NCBI RefSeq assembly: GCF_037126465.1
Contig: NC_088205.1
Coordinates: forward strand, 27,387,482-27,451,481
Reading direction: 5' to 3'
Origin: Ornithodoros turicata
Lineage: Eukaryota > Arthropoda > Arachnida > Ixodida > Argasidae
DNA length: 64,000 bases
This document shows, piece by piece, positions 43,901 to 48,663 of this stretch (positions are counted from its first letter, which is position 1; each line of letters starts with the position of its first letter). The notes under the pieces are model-generated. The model did no database searches. It had not been told where the DNA came from and was given only the letters and a program-made list of their open reading frames with translations. Position numbers and translations under genes: made by a program.

Positions 43901-45036
43901 TTCCCTTGGAATACGTTGTATTCTTAGATATTGGCAGTCACCTTGGATCACGGACCACTTGAGTTTTTAGTGCACCAGTGTACGTGCGCTAGTGTCGTTA
44001 AACAGCACTGATGACTTCATACTCATGTAGAAGGTATCTAGAGTGCGCCAAGATAATAGCCAATCTTTTCAAGTCTCAAATGCATTATAATGTCCACTGC
44101 TTTCAAGAATGCTATGCGAGCATACATGAGTGCTGCAGCTTCGATGCTACACAGTTTCATACCCCTGTGAGATGGGCACCATTGAGACTGTAAACAAAAA
44201 TGGATGCGGAAGTAATGCCAGACAGCAGTGATAAGCACTTTGAGGGGAAACAGATACAAAAGGAACAGAGTGTTTGAAACCCATATACAGCCTTCAGAGC
44301 AAACCTCAATAGCATGTGCGAAAATGCGAGCAGAAAATAAGCACTCAGTTAACATATTAGAGTGCTGAGAAAAGGGTACTATTATTTTTTTTATTTTTTT
44401 TCTGTGTGTAATAATGTTCCTCAGTGAGCTTTAAGGGTTCATATTTCCATCCCTTTGTATACACACATGCTACAGTCACATATAACATTCATACACACAT
44501 GCTCCGAAATAGTCACTAAAAAAGCAGTCACAGGTGCTATCCGGCAATGCTGCATGCGGGAAGGCCTTCTTTTCAGTCCTTTTTCTTTAAGGCCTTAAGG
44601 GTGACTGTCTGAAAGGGAGAAATTCCTTCCAGCAAGGGATATGGAGGGGCCAGCACGTGCAGAAGTTTGCCGAGCACAAGGCCAAACTCTTTGCCAAGTT
44701 TATAGCTTCGGATAAAAATATGAGAATTTGAGAGCATGCACAGGCTTTCATATGTGACATAACTATGTGGACATGGAAATGACTGTTGCAGCATACTTAG
44801 GTAAAATGCACTACCTAACATGCATGCATTAGAAATGACAAAAGGGCACACACACAGCTGAATAGAATGCAACTGTTATTCTTTAAGCCTACACTTAATG
44901 TACAGCAAGTATAAAAACAATGCAACGCAAAGGAAAACGAGTCATCTTAATGAATTTACTACCTGGTCCTGGCTAAGAGGTGGCACTCCTTTGCTGGTGT
45001 GCTGCTCACCAGTGCTGGTGCTCATTCCCTCACTAC
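1468..45036 (-). CDS. DIDO1: DIDO1/PHF3-family chromatin/transcription regulator (PHD, TFS2M, SPOC), whole gene, 22 coding exons
   Basis: The gene is a minus-strand chain of 22 exons whose intron phases all agree, giving about 1,672 residues. Approximate domain order: acidic and Leu-rich N-terminus (1-175); charged helical segment (about 205-245); Lys/Pro-rich linker with several basic NLS-like clusters (277-730); C4HC3 PHD finger (about 760-813); Cys-rich motif (843-880); TFIIS central domain, TFS2M (about 1050-1165); HLFDLNCKICTGK motif (about 1250); SPOC domain (about 1350-1495); Pro-rich acidic tail with repeated SYTPP motifs. PHD-TFS2M-SPOC in this order is diagnostic of the DIDO1/PHF3/pps family. 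These are nuclear proteins in which PHD binds histone H3 tails and SPOC binds the phosphorylated RNA polymerase II CTD (family knowledge, not shown here). I cannot separate a DIDO1 from a PHF3 assignment, because arthropods generally have one co-orthologue. The start ATG (45025-45023) and the last exon are the least certain parts. Confidence 0.93.
3038..4302. mobile_element. hAT-type element inserted in the Tigger-like element
   Basis: It begins CAGGGTGTCGGAGCGAACCG and ends GGTTCGACACCCTG, with identical 8-bp flanks gttctggt (3030-3037 and 4303-4310). Both ends carry many aaccgg repeats. There is no convincing transposase ORF. A palindromic MITE (3304-3522) sits inside it, so three elements are nested here. 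Confidence 0.88.
3304..3522. mobile_element. Palindromic MITE with TA flanks, copy 1
   Basis: Near-perfect inverted ends of about 44 bp start CTGTAAACGTATTTTTATTC. TA flanks both sides. The interior is rich in tcgcgaa. A second copy is at 60425-60632. Confidence 0.9.
4589..4670 (-). CDS. DIDO1: DIDO1/PHF3-like exon 21, end of SPOC domain (82 nt)
   Basis: This short exon is found by homology and phase. Acceptor tttgtag before 4670; donor TCTAA|GTGAGT after 4589. It reads GLMSNRPNLLLGIIIRHKSR and PKGPGKS; R-P-N-L-L-L-G-I-I-I-R is the conserved segment that follows P-F-D-G-P-G in family members. It enters with one base from exon 20 and leaves two for exon 22, both fitting exactly. It lies just outside the end of the Tigger-like element at 2200-4563. 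Confidence 0.93.
5216..5323. repeat. Short repeat with CCCGAA/AACCCGATT motifs
   Basis: About 108 bp with inverted-like ends (tagggagtga and agtcacta) and two internal GGGTTAAACCCRATT motifs shared with the family A and B MITEs. No clear TSD. It is probably a short relative or fragment. Confidence 0.4.
6478..6673 (-). CDS. DIDO1: DIDO1/PHF3-like exon 20, SPOC domain
   Basis: Acceptor tttgcag before 6673; donor CCAG|GTGAGG after 6478. It encodes ELLVIRFQPANDEEKRPYKE, then LYSYLNSRKRCGVV and YIHPLPSHSPVPTVLMPFDG: the last SPOC strands and the P-F-D-G-P-G motif that closes the domain. It leaves one base that completes Gly with exon 21. Confidence 0.96.
6737..7686. mobile_element. Tigger/pogo-like element, 950 bp
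   Basis: Left end CAGTAAAACCTTGTTATAGT and right end ACTATAAAGAGGTTCTACTG are inverted copies, each flanked by TA. Subterminal tatagtaaa repeats are present. The interior shows no recognisable transposase, so it is non-autonomous. Related short copies are at 10301-10453 and 40111-40285. It lies in intron 19, between exons 19 and 20. Confidence 0.85.
7977..8083. repeat. Perfect 39-bp inverted repeat (hairpin) in an intron
   Basis: Bases 7977-8015 and 8045-8083 are exact reverse complements, with a 29-nt loop between them. The motif cagacacggttac occurs just left of the hairpin and again about 35 bp to its right. The feature is in the intron between exons 19 and 20 of the DIDO1/PHF3-like gene. 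Confidence 0.9.
8273..8362 (-). CDS. DIDO1: DIDO1/PHF3-like exon 19, SPOC domain
   Basis: Acceptor tgtgcag before 8362; donor AACAAG|GTGGGA after 8273. It is 90 nt, phase 0 to 0. It encodes DIPDTINVCGRIIPDQVWDY then LGKIKQSGNK, matching the SPOC segment I-x-V-x-G-R-I-x-P-x-x-V-W-D-Y. A perfect 39-bp inverted repeat follows in the intron about 190 nt past the donor. Confidence 0.96.
8762..8906 (-). CDS. DIDO1: DIDO1/PHF3-like exon 18, start of SPOC domain
   Basis: Acceptor atggcag before 8906; donor CACAG|GTTAGA after 8762. After a short Ser-rich stretch it encodes VWKGFISMQEVSKFVTSAYK then VSGPTDFLAQ, the first strand region of the SPOC fold (V-W-x-G-x-I-x-M). Confidence 0.95.
9337..9511 (-). 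CDS. DIDO1: DIDO1/PHF3-like exon 17
   Basis: Acceptor tacacag before 9511; donor CTAGG|GTGAGT after 9337. It is 175 nt. It encodes a Pro/Ser linker with a run of five prolines and a basic KQKKLKEDSDHEP. It leaves two bases that complete Gly with exon 18. Confidence 0.88.
9693..10296. mobile_element. Possible MITE with imperfect TIRs
   Basis: The left end (ctaaagctggattcacacat followed by gcgttt) resembles the reverse complement of the right end (aaacgcatgtgcaaatgagc and onward). No TSD is evident. It lies in intron 16 and abuts the Tigger MITE at 10301. Confidence 0.4.
10301..10453. mobile_element. Tigger-like MITE, 153 bp
   Basis: It runs from CAGTAGACCTCTTTACAGTG to ACATAGAGGTTCTACTG with TA on both sides. 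Its ends match the 6737-7686 and 40111-40285 elements. Confidence 0.85.
10870..11086 (-). CDS. DIDO1: DIDO1/PHF3-like exon 16
   Basis: Acceptor ttcttcag before 11086; donor AAAAG|GTCTCG after 10870. The donor is weak, but it is the only one nearby that gives the one-base overhang exon 17 needs. It encodes a Ser/Thr/Pro linker and DDHRSHLFDLNCKICTGKVP, a Cys-x2-Cys motif conserved between TFS2M and SPOC in this family. Confidence 0.88.
11289..11632. mobile_element. hAT-type MITE, family A, copy 2
   Basis: It runs from TAGAGCCTGAAGTTTTAGGG to CTTCAGGCTCTA, with identical 8-bp flanks ctcatacg (11281-11288 and 11633-11640). It includes an 18-base C run near 11575-11592. Confidence 0.93.
12067..12186 (-). 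CDS. DIDO1: DIDO1/PHF3-like exon 15
   Basis: Acceptor cctctag before 12186; donor GGAG|GTTAGT after 12067. It is 120 nt, phase 0 to 0. It encodes the helix following TFS2M (ALEMIKKDQLEAAKATHALI) and the acidic EIDDDNNLSLLE. Confidence 0.93.
12299..12415 (-). CDS. DIDO1: DIDO1/PHF3-like exon 14, end of TFIIS central domain
   Basis: Acceptor tgtcag before 12415; donor CAC|GTGAGT after 12299. It is 117 nt, phase 0 to 0. It encodes GLFRKIVRGKISPDKLVRMT then PEELASKELARWRERENQH, the signature C-terminal part of TFS2M (L-F-R-x-I-V ... R-M-x-x-E-E-L-A-S). Confidence 0.97.
12416..13542. other. Intron 13 sequence with no assignable feature
   Basis: Between exon 14 and the element at 13543 I see no delimitable repeat and no ORF with recognisable motifs. 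Confidence 0.5.
13543..14217. mobile_element. DNA element with TGGGTGCGTTAAGTAGG ends
   Basis: Left end tgggtgcgttaagtaggcg and right end cacctacttaacgcaccca are inverted copies over about 17 bp. No TSD is evident. It lies in intron 13, ending about 110 bp before exon 13's donor. No coding sequence is recognised inside. Confidence 0.65.
14330..14489 (-). CDS. DIDO1: DIDO1/PHF3-like exon 13, TFIIS central domain
   Basis: Acceptor cctccag before 14489; donor CAG|GTACAT after 14330. It encodes CKEADDVKLASDEIKRIAIR then KYKSKYRSLVFNIKDTRNQ, the middle of the TFS2M helical bundle; the YKSKYRSLxFNIKDxxN segment is typical of TFIIS, DIDO1 and PHF3. It ends in phase 0. Confidence 0.96.
14559..14661 (-). 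CDS. DIDO1: DIDO1/PHF3-like exon 12, start of TFIIS central domain, probable GC donor
   Basis: Acceptor tgtgcag before 14661. The exon encodes a Pro-rich lead (VQPEPDPPKKPEIEP) then VRINVRKMLRDSLSSR, the first helix of the TFS2M domain. Phase with exon 13 requires the exon to end at AGCAG|GCAAGT, the standard sequence of a GC donor. Reading through instead gives QVLFFVKSY in place of the expected domain sequence. Confidence 0.9.
15690..16096 (-). pseudogene. hAT transposase remnant (C-terminal part)
   Basis: The open stretch 15860-16096 reads MKQEGVEEGEAIHMGEKPK and WQFFKRMRALDPLQFVSVI. Below it, in interrupted frames, are ELAEFKNIPAIETESWLLYV and SVSKQISQPPQAFNV. The pattern of aromatic and D-P-x-Q-F residues followed by a short Leu-rich block resembles hAT transposases of the group that includes the 20.2-kb copy. 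Stops and frameshifts break it. The family placement is a judgement by eye. Confidence 0.5.
16805..17642. mobile_element. Element nested in the 15.4-kb hAT
   Basis: Ends CAGTGATGGAACTGC and GCAGTTCCATCACTG are exact inverted copies; agcagt flanks both sides (16799-16804 and 17643-17648). Both ends are dense in tggcgca repeats. No coding sequence is recognised. Confidence 0.75.
18090..18546 (-). CDS. DIDO1: DIDO1/PHF3-like exon 11
   Basis: Acceptor tacacag before 18546; donor GGAG|GTGAGT after 18090. It is 457 nt. It opens with a conserved-looking block (ERRLMFTERGSGKLVPGVAV then PTPEKLTEWL), followed by a Ser/Thr/Pro/Lys-rich linker. It leaves one base for exon 12. Confidence 0.92.
18695..18994. 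mobile_element. MITE with CAAATTGAATG ends
   Basis: Left cctctcacactgcaaattga and right tcaatttgccgggtgacagg are imperfect inverted ends; the pairing continues through ggcattcccagc. TSD not identified. It lies in intron 10 of the DIDO1/PHF3-like gene. Confidence 0.6.
19131..19144. repeat. Short (GA)n microsatellite
   Basis: A run of gagagagagagaga lies in intron 10. It is a simple repeat without other context. Confidence 0.8.
19500..19613 (-). CDS. DIDO1: DIDO1/PHF3-like exon 10, Cys-rich motif
   Basis: Acceptor gccacag before 19613; donor AAG|GTATGT after 19500. It is 114 nt, phase 0 to phase 0. It reads IRECLVCKRRTECVGLYCGR then DCIAKYV, a C-x2-C plus C-x3-C arrangement matching the short Cys motif between PHD and TFS2M in this family. 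The same hAT element begins only 60 bp upstream of the acceptor. Confidence 0.9.
20226..22652 (+). pseudogene. hAT transposase, frameshifted and interrupted
   Basis: The first open stretch (20226-21449, 407 codons) has an N-terminal BED-like zinc finger (FCTACETAVASEKRYHVVQH, then ATQKH), a first acidic motif VWVSVDESTDASG, a second LLFVSDGASYM, a C-x2-H motif VTCVVHAVHR and the hAT R-W motif (LTRWGTWLS). It ends early through a frameshift near 21400-21440. A second frame carries STMFQIGMIL and the C-terminal signature SCDVERSFSRYKALLRANRM. A TTAA-flanked insertion (21646-22593) cuts in at SFK, and the tail (FENLKMSFIVSCYCGNV and a stop) resumes after it. The product would not be functional. 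Only about 60% of a full enzyme is in one frame. Confidence 0.9.
21646..22593. mobile_element. TTAA-flanked (piggyBac-like) element inside the hAT transposase
   Basis: TIRs AGGAGCA and TGCTCCT, flanked by TTAA at 21642-21645 and 22594-22597. Removing the insert and one TTAA joins the transposase frame across S-F-K-F-E-N, which confirms the boundaries. No recognisable coding sequence inside. Confidence 0.85.
22817..22902 (-). CDS. DIDO1: DIDO1/PHF3-like exon 9
   Basis: Acceptor cttcacag before 22902; donor AAAG|GTATAG after 22817. The 86-nt exon encodes a short Lys/Pro-rich linker (DAGGPGLKKIKQEKPLPPKA) containing two I-K-x-E sumoylation-like motifs. A hAT element lies about 37 bp downstream of the donor. 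Confidence 0.88.
23252..24384. mobile_element. Non-autonomous hAT element related to the 19.7-kb copy
   Basis: Ends TAGAGCCCAGATTTTTAGGC and GGAATCCGGGCTCTA; identical 8-bp flanks ataatgag (23244-23251 and 24385-24392). TIRs resemble those of 19673-22779 (TAGRGCCCRGATTT), so it is likely mobilised by the same transposase family. Interior without recognisable coding. Confidence 0.92.
24951..25075 (-). CDS. DIDO1: DIDO1/PHF3-like exon 8, second half of PHD finger
   Basis: Acceptor ttccttag before 25075; donor AAAAG|GTAGGT after 24951. It encodes FMIQCDRCEDWFHGHCVGV and ends in WVCPKCPK, supplying Cys-x2-Cys, His-x2-Cys and Cys-x2-Cys, so the finger has all eight ligands of a C4HC3 PHD. Family PHD fingers of this type read the H3 N-terminal tail (H3K4me). 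A TTAA-flanked transposon starts only about 22 bp upstream of the acceptor. Confidence 0.95.
26007..26411 (-). other. Unassigned 134-codon ORF inside the TTAA element
   Basis: It contains GVICDTPVTPIIGPRAREL and YRKPEATKKGKIYIRKVT. I do not recognise a family. It may be chance or a fragment of element-encoded protein; no splice or expression signal supports it. Confidence 0.2.
26985..27085. repeat. Imperfect tandem repeat, about 17-bp unit
   Basis: Five to six units of the type ccggaaaaaatgttcc. A patch of the reverse-complement type (ttccgggaccctttc) lies at 28130-28205, so the two patches form inverted arms about 1.1 kb apart within the TTAA element. Confidence 0.8.
27285..27500 (+). mobile_element. 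tRNA-derived SINE (Ruka-like)
   Basis: A perfect polymerase III B-box, GGTTCGAATCC, is at 27301-27311. Downstream come gaggttttccctgggtttt, gaatgtcggctcactta and gaagtcggcccaggacgca, which resemble the body of SINEs known from ticks. The A-box and exact ends are not clear. Confidence 0.7.
27587..27730. repeat. AT-rich repeat of tacattac/taatgtaat motifs
   Basis: Several spaced copies of taattacattac-like words, the usual look of a decayed hAT terminus. No partner end was found. Confidence 0.45.
28735..29550. other. Intron 7 sequence, nothing assigned
   Basis: This is the stretch between the TTAA element and the tRNA-like sequence. The motif cctcac/gtgagg-like near 29330-29400 forms a short inverted word pair (gaggcaattgaacatagagg and its approximate complement around 29405-29430), likely a decayed repeat; nothing firmer. 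Confidence 0.4.
29551..29621 (+). tRNA. Degenerate tRNA-like sequence (SINE head or tRNA pseudogene)
   Basis: 71 nt. The acceptor arms gctagca and tgctggt pair fully with two G-U pairs, a D-arm-like taactggtagca is present, and a 5-bp anticodon stem (tctga/tcgga) closes a 7-nt loop with AGA. A B-box-like GTTCGAGTC follows. The T stem has two mismatches and base 33 is C instead of T, so it is unlikely to be a working tRNA. Confidence 0.5.
29729..31310 (+). pseudogene. Transposon-type ORF, frameshifted and interrupted by a foldback
   Basis: The first stretch (29729-about 30010) reads YHHYAAKQQSEFLRNLKDSL, GVILIDFAENYSFIVQD and FYWDQGHATIHPMVFYNCF. After a frameshift it continues HDNAAVYTVQTELTQRI and LHYFTDGAGLRYKNEKCFVN (to about 30212). 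The foldback 30213-31089 interrupts it, then it resumes with LHWEGPCDGAE, LQ/IQRPLDGHIL and LYSWAEANLNAI. The acidic motifs in IDFAEN and YFTDG suggest a DDE-type core, and similar proteins recur in many invertebrate genomes as repeats. I cannot name the superfamily. Confidence 0.55.
30213..31089. mobile_element. Foldback element with about 370-bp inverted arms
   Basis: It runs from CAGGGTGTCCCAGAAAACGT to the inverted ACGTTTTTTGGGACATCCTG. The two arms (about 30213-30580 and 30722-31089) are imperfect reverse complements almost throughout, leaving a spacer of about 140 bp. TA precedes the left end; the right flank is TG then TA. It splits the ORF at 29729-31310. Confidence 0.88.
31311..32763. 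other. Intron 7 sequence, nothing assigned
   Basis: No coding motif. A short patch at 32640-32710 with repeated gaatatttgattcgaat words looks like a piece of the same repeat class whose ends bound 37871-40105. Confidence 0.4.
32772..33121. mobile_element. hAT-type MITE, family A, copy 3
   Basis: Same ends as the other family A copies; identical 8-bp flanks tttataag (32764-32771 and 33122-33129). It lies about 180 bp downstream of exon 7, in intron 7. Confidence 0.93.
33307..33430 (-). CDS. DIDO1: DIDO1/PHF3-like exon 7, acidic run and first half of PHD finger
   Basis: Acceptor atccag before 33430; donor ACAA|GTGAGC after 33307. It encodes an Asp/Glu-rich stretch (RRVDDEDIDEDEDPDDTDW) followed by LWCICRQPHNDK, the first Cys-x-Cys zinc pair of the PHD finger. 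It leaves two bases that complete Lys with exon 8. Confidence 0.93.
34336..35697 (-). CDS. DIDO1: DIDO1/PHF3-like exon 6, long Lys/Pro-rich linker
   Basis: This is the largest exon (1,362 nt, about 454 residues). Acceptor tttttcag before 35697; donor AAAG|GTGAGA after 34336. It is low in complexity and rich in Lys, Pro, Ser and Ala. Basic clusters resembling nuclear localisation signals include KRTKSR, PQKKRMKQ, RPKKKKTT and KKRLRRES. The second half carries a loose repeat of Val/Ile-Lys plus acidic or polar residues spaced about 8-12 residues apart (DVVKTVGIKSEGVKQNVIKM and onward). It ends in a basic LRQSKEKFKRAMMRKK just before the PHD module. The long antisense ORF across this exon is a composition shadow. 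Confidence 0.93.
36300..36612. repeat. Repeat with a GGTTGAATCAGGTTCAGTTC palindrome, copy 1
   Basis: Contains an inverted repeat in which a roughly 35-bp arm ending ...aatattg (36489-36530) is mirrored at 36540-36577, both with CAACCCGATTACACC words. About 250 bp are similar to 56050-56320, including gggactaaatattgatac-like and tggtgtgtcatg words. End points uncertain. Confidence 0.6.
37114..37851. mobile_element. Tigger/pogo-like element, 738 bp
   Basis: Left CAGCCAACCCTCGATTTATG and right CATAAATCGAGGGTTGACTG are inverted copies with TA on both sides. Further ctcgatttatgaac copies lie subterminally. No transposase is recognised. Confidence 0.92.
38450..38842. mobile_element. hAT-type MITE, 393 bp
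   Basis: Ends CTGGGGTCGGGAACC and GGCTCCCGACCCCTG; identical 8-bp flanks acctagca (38442-38449 and 38843-38850). Confidence 0.92.
39326..40004. mobile_element. Tigger/pogo-like element, 679 bp
   Basis: Left CAGCTGCCGTCCCATTTTTC and right AAAAATCGGTCGGCGACTG are inverted copies; TA flanks both sides. Repeated gagtccgaataatcgagca words inside. Non-autonomous. Confidence 0.85.
40111..40285. mobile_element. Tigger-like MITE, 175 bp
   Basis: It runs from CAGTAGAACCCCTTTGTAGT to ACTATAAAGAGGTTCTACTG with TA on both sides. Same family as 6737-7686 and 10301-10453. It ends about 160 bp from exon 5's donor. Confidence 0.9.
40446..40750 (-). CDS. DIDO1: DIDO1/PHF3-like exon 5, charged helical segment
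   Basis: Acceptor ttatcag before 40750; donor CCTG|GTATGC after 40446. The 305-nt exon begins SDNMVDEEEA, has an Arg/Ser patch (LRRSQRQIEKIDRERLERI), then a Glu/Arg/Lys-rich stretch predicted by eye to be a single alpha helix or coiled coil, then a Pro run. It leaves one base that completes Ala with exon 6. Confidence 0.88.
40751..42436. other. Intron 4 sequence
   Basis: Apart from the transposon-end fragment and G run at 41236-41312, and gcgggtacc/ggtacccgc-type words near 40900-41000, I see nothing assignable. Confidence 0.4.
41236..41312. repeat. Transposon end fragment with a 17-G run
   Basis: A run of 17 G is followed by cccccccttgggaccgccactgg, the inverted form of a CAGTGGCGGTCCC hAT-type end. 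Only one end was found. Confidence 0.45.
42437..42627 (-). CDS. DIDO1: DIDO1/PHF3-like exon 4
   Basis: Acceptor ttctag before 42627; donor GAAGA|GTAAGT after 42437. The 191-nt exon encodes an acidic segment (EAEVEALLKATLDSDELSAI) and leaves two bases that complete an Asp codon with exon 5. No named domain is recognised. Confidence 0.85.
42827..42903 (-). CDS. DIDO1: DIDO1/PHF3-like exon 3
   Basis: Acceptor tctttag before 42903; donor CTG|GTAAGA after 42827. The 77-nt exon completes a Gly codon from exon 2 and reads GNVGHSDDGSHALATIDDTF to phase 0. The codon joins exactly to the exons on both sides. Confidence 0.82.
43378..43570 (-). CDS. DIDO1: DIDO1/PHF3-like exon 2
   Basis: Acceptor ctgcag before 43570; donor CTAG|GTAGGT after 43378. 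The exon is 193 nt, entering in phase 0 and leaving one base. It encodes GETSTTLRRGATEEGSG, then a Leu-rich acidic stretch containing MSQDQMLKLDAVLSPEQ. No named domain is recognised here. Confidence 0.8.
43571..44962. other. Intron 1 coding-side sequence, nothing assigned
   Basis: The intron between exons 1 and 2 shows no delimitable element and no ORF with recognisable motifs. Confidence 0.5.
44963..45036 (-). CDS. DIDO1: DIDO1/PHF3-like exon 1, contains probable start codon
   Basis: The acceptor (ctctag) precedes 45036 and the donor CAG|GTAGTA ends the exon at 44963. The frame that joins exon 2 reads SEGMSTSTGEQHTSKG, and the ATG at 45025-45023 has G at -3, so I take it as the start. Upstream bases in this exon would then be 5' UTR. 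The frame stays open to the acceptor, so a further coding exon upstream cannot be excluded. Confidence 0.7.
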
Positions 45037-46869
45037 CTAGAGGTGCCCAACAGAAATATCACAGTGAGCACAACCACATTCTTAGCTTATGCAGTAATTC
45101 TTCAACCACAGATGTTAGAAGCAAACGTAGAGCCTACAGTAATTTTGCAGAAACTTTTGAGAGCCCTTGAAAACATAATGCAGGCCTGGTACATGAAGCG
45201 TTGTGGCGACTCCTTGTAAGGGTGGACAGTGATGAGGGGCAATCCAACTACTGTATTATGCGATGCTGTTCCTTACAGGTGTTGCTTTATCATGAACTAC
45301 ACAAGGTTTCAAACAATCTGGGCAGCCATTTCCTCACTCCTTTTAGGGCTTTAAAAAATAGCAGCATAAATATCAATTTGCTGTTATAAAGAGTATATAT
45401 TAAAAAAATTCATATGCTTTCCAGGGTTTCTAGGACCTCCCCAAGCCACACAAGTGTTCTTGACAAACTATTTCCCCCTCACATGACTGGCACCAATTAC
45501 TTAGGGTATTTAGGAGATACTGCTGTTCCTGGACACAGTGTCGGAGATAACACAGCCTCATCAAATACGGCGAACAGCAGATACAGTCAATCATATCAGT
45601 GCCCTCAATGCTTACATCAGCTGATTTGTTGCATGCAAAACAGTATCAGTCTTCCTAGAGCATTCCAATTCTAGCTTTATTGTCAAGCTAGTCATTAGTC
45701 ACTCCACTGGTTGTCTTCAATTTTAGCATGAAAGTACATTATCATCCTAGTAGCCCACTCAGTACCATCCACTGTAGGAGTTTTGCTGGAACTCTGCACT
45801 GCAGCAGGTTTGTGGAAAAGTACACTAGAAAGCACTTACTATGCATGTGGGGTGCAGCGGATTACACACAGCTGTGCGATTCTCCTCTCTGCGCATACTG
45901 AGCTTTGCTTTACTTTTTCTTCTTCCTAATCTATATATATACATCCATCCATCTTGAGCCACATGCACTTTGGCTTGCTTTTGTGTTAAATCTACCAATT
46001 ACAAGCAATTTGCGCAAGGAAACTGTATGAACCGTAATTCATATATCAAACTGCCACATCTCGATTCAAGTGTGACATATGTTGACCAATTGTAATGTAT
46101 GCCAAGCAGAAGCCAAGTGTCCAGTGACAGACAATAAATTCAAATTATTTTAAAGCAACAATTTTGTGTGGTAGTTTCATGGGTGTGATTGATATGATTC
46201 ACTACAGGCTTCAAAAATTTGCTGCTAGCTGCATGTGCAGAGAAGGCACAAGCTTTCGTCTGCATGCACTGCAAAGCTTCGGTTTCACGTTTGCCTCTAC
46301 GAAACATAACTTTTTCTCTCGCAATAACATATCGACTTCATTTCAACAAACAAAACTATAAGGTGTTCAATCAGCATGCACGACATACAATAGGGAGTTT
46401 AGTGAAGAAATAAAACAACTATAATGTCACGCCAAATATCAATTCACACGTAACAGAAACGGAGTTGTGCAAGAGGACGATCCACAGACGATATGGCTTT
46501 GCGCAAAACATCATGTGTGAAAGAACGTATTTCCAGGTTCAGTTTAAGGTTCAGAGATACAAAACAGATGGCACTACAAGTTCTGCAAGTCATCTACTGA
46601 CGAAGATCTCTGTTCAACAGAGGCAGCACAAGACATGGGCACTGTTGCCATGGTAGTTGTCTTGGTATTCAAAAGTGTACTGGCAACTATGACATAAAAC
46701 CAGAGTAACTGTAGTGAAAGTGTTGAAATGTATTAGAGTGGTACTTGCTCCTTAATCTAGGCAAGATATCCTGAGTTCAAGTCCAGTATTCTATACAGTT
46801 GGTCTGCCTGACATTTGTGATGGGGACATCATCCAAGCAGGATAGACTCAGGGTACAGGGCGACTTTGC
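45037..46869. other. First-intron sequence, nothing assigned
   Basis: AT-rich sequence upstream of coding exon 1; no coding motif or transposon ends recognised up to the hAT element at 46878. Confidence 0.5.
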
Positions 46870-46877
46870 TTCATAAC

Positions 46878-47533
46878 TAGGCTTCCGATGTTTCGGATTT
46901 ATCCAACGAACCCCGATAAACTCCCTCCGATGCAAAATCTTTTTGCAAAAAATCAGATTTATCCAACAAACTCCAATTTTTCCAAGGCCGACGTGGCGGC
47001 CTTATGATTTTTCCTGTTTCCTTCTTCTTTTGTCCCCCTTCATCCACACCTACTTTTTGACTTTAAACTGATCCACAACAAAATAAAAATAAATAAAAAA
47101 AGGGTCAGAAGTAGTAGCATCCTTCAGGGTCACTGGACACATGAATTGCCCAAAAGAAGGATAGTGCACACACTTGTCCCATCTGTTGTATGCATCCTCG
47201 ATCCGAGTGACTCTACTTGACCCCGGGCACTGGGCTAGTTTGGCACAGAAAAGTTCTGTGGTCGTCACAGCTGCTACTCATTTTGAGCCTGGGCACCATT
47301 CACAATTTGTGCAAATACGCTTGTTTGTACTTCAACAGCTCTGGGTAGTAAAACATCAGTGCGTTATATTGTGTGGTCTCAGTCACTCTTGCACTTCTTT
47401 CCTTGCATTGTCTCTGCAATGACTACTCCGAAATCAGCACCGTTCATTTTTCAGACTTTTTATTTCTACGAGAAACTCCGATAAATAGCCTCCGAATTTT
47501 CCAAAATAAAAACTCAGAAAACTCGGAACCCTA
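46878..47533. mobile_element. hAT-type element, 656 bp
   Basis: Left TAGGCTTCCGATGTTTCGGA and right AACTCGGAACCCTA; identical 8-bp flanks ttcataac (46870-46877 and 47534-47541). Both ends are rich in ccgataaactcc-type words. It lies in the first intron of the DIDO1/PHF3-like gene. Confidence 0.9.
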
Positions 47534-47541
47534 TTCATAAC

Positions 47542-48655
47542 CAAGGTTGTGGGATGGGTACGAAATAGCACGTAAAACTTGCACAACTTACAAACCCCAA
47601 ACGAAAAGATGTACCTTATCATCATTATCTGTAGGCTTGGTTCCAAGTCCTCAAGAAACTAATGCTACGTGAAGACGAAGGCAAGCAACTGAGAATGGAA
47701 TTAATATAACAATGCTTTTTTTTCTTACCCTCTCAAAAAAGTAAGGATCTTCACAGAAAAGTTGGCTCTATCAGTCGCTGACTCACTAACAAGCCAAGAG
47801 GTCATAGTGAAGAAACTTCAGACAACTATGCACTGAAGAAATCTACTATGTAGATTTACAGGGTGATAGGTAGCAGACATTTCTGAAGCTACAGGTACAT
47901 AGAGTAAAAACATCAACTTTTAGGGGAATGAAACATTTTGTTCAGATGTTGGTTAGGGGGATGAAACTCCCCATTCGCCATCTTGTAATAAAGTTGTTGT
48001 TTAGAGGAATTGAGCCTACTTCAATGGAATGGGGGAAGGTACTAGAATATTGCCAATTGCATGCTTCACTCAAATAGTTTATCAAGCAAATGGCCATGCT
48101 TCTGAAACATCCAATACTTCTGTGTGTCTAGAGAAACTTACTTTCCCACTAAAACTCTGGGGCATGTGGGAAACTTACCCGAACTTAACATGTCTCTTAT
48201 TCACCCCTAAAGCAACGAGACTGGTGTTTTGGTGCTTTATGGCACAAGAGGCCAAAACTAAGGCCAAATAGTGCCAAGACACTTGATCTGTTTGTATGCC
48301 GTGTTTGCATGTTCTGTGCTGACTTTGAGACTAATAGGTTTCGTGTGTCAGTGATTTGAGGTGAACAATGACTGTTTTCGTGAGAAACTTTACAAATACT
48401 ACATTTGGCAAGTGCGAAGGCATAAGTGAGGAACGAGACTGGGTAGTTGGTACATTAACATGTATCTTATTCATTCCAATGACTCTTGTTGAGAATGCAA
48501 AAAACTGCACTGAAAATGCTGAACCACTTCGGATAATTGGCGCAAAGAATGAAGGCAGCTAAAAAAATGTATAACAGAAATGCAAAGTATGCAACAGAAG
48601 AAAAAAGAGCATGTGATGCCTAAACTTTCCCAGTTTTGTTAGTGTGCTTGCACTG
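47542..48655. other. First-intron sequence, nothing assigned
   Basis: It contains a local duplication-like pattern (ttttaggggaatgaaac / ggttagggggatgaaactcc near 47920-47970) but no gene or bounded element. Confidence 0.4.
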
Positions 48656-48663
48656 CACGATAC

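Noticed and set aside
44573..44872. Minus 99-codon ORF considered as an exon between exons 1 and 2
   Set aside because: Exon 1 joins exon 2 in phase without it and the sequence has no recognisable similarity.
47050..47268. Minus ORF (RIEDAYNRWDKCVHYPSFGQ), considered as an upstream exon
   Set aside because: It lies wholly within the hAT element bounded by perfect ttataac-type TSDs; no acceptor/donor pair or family match.
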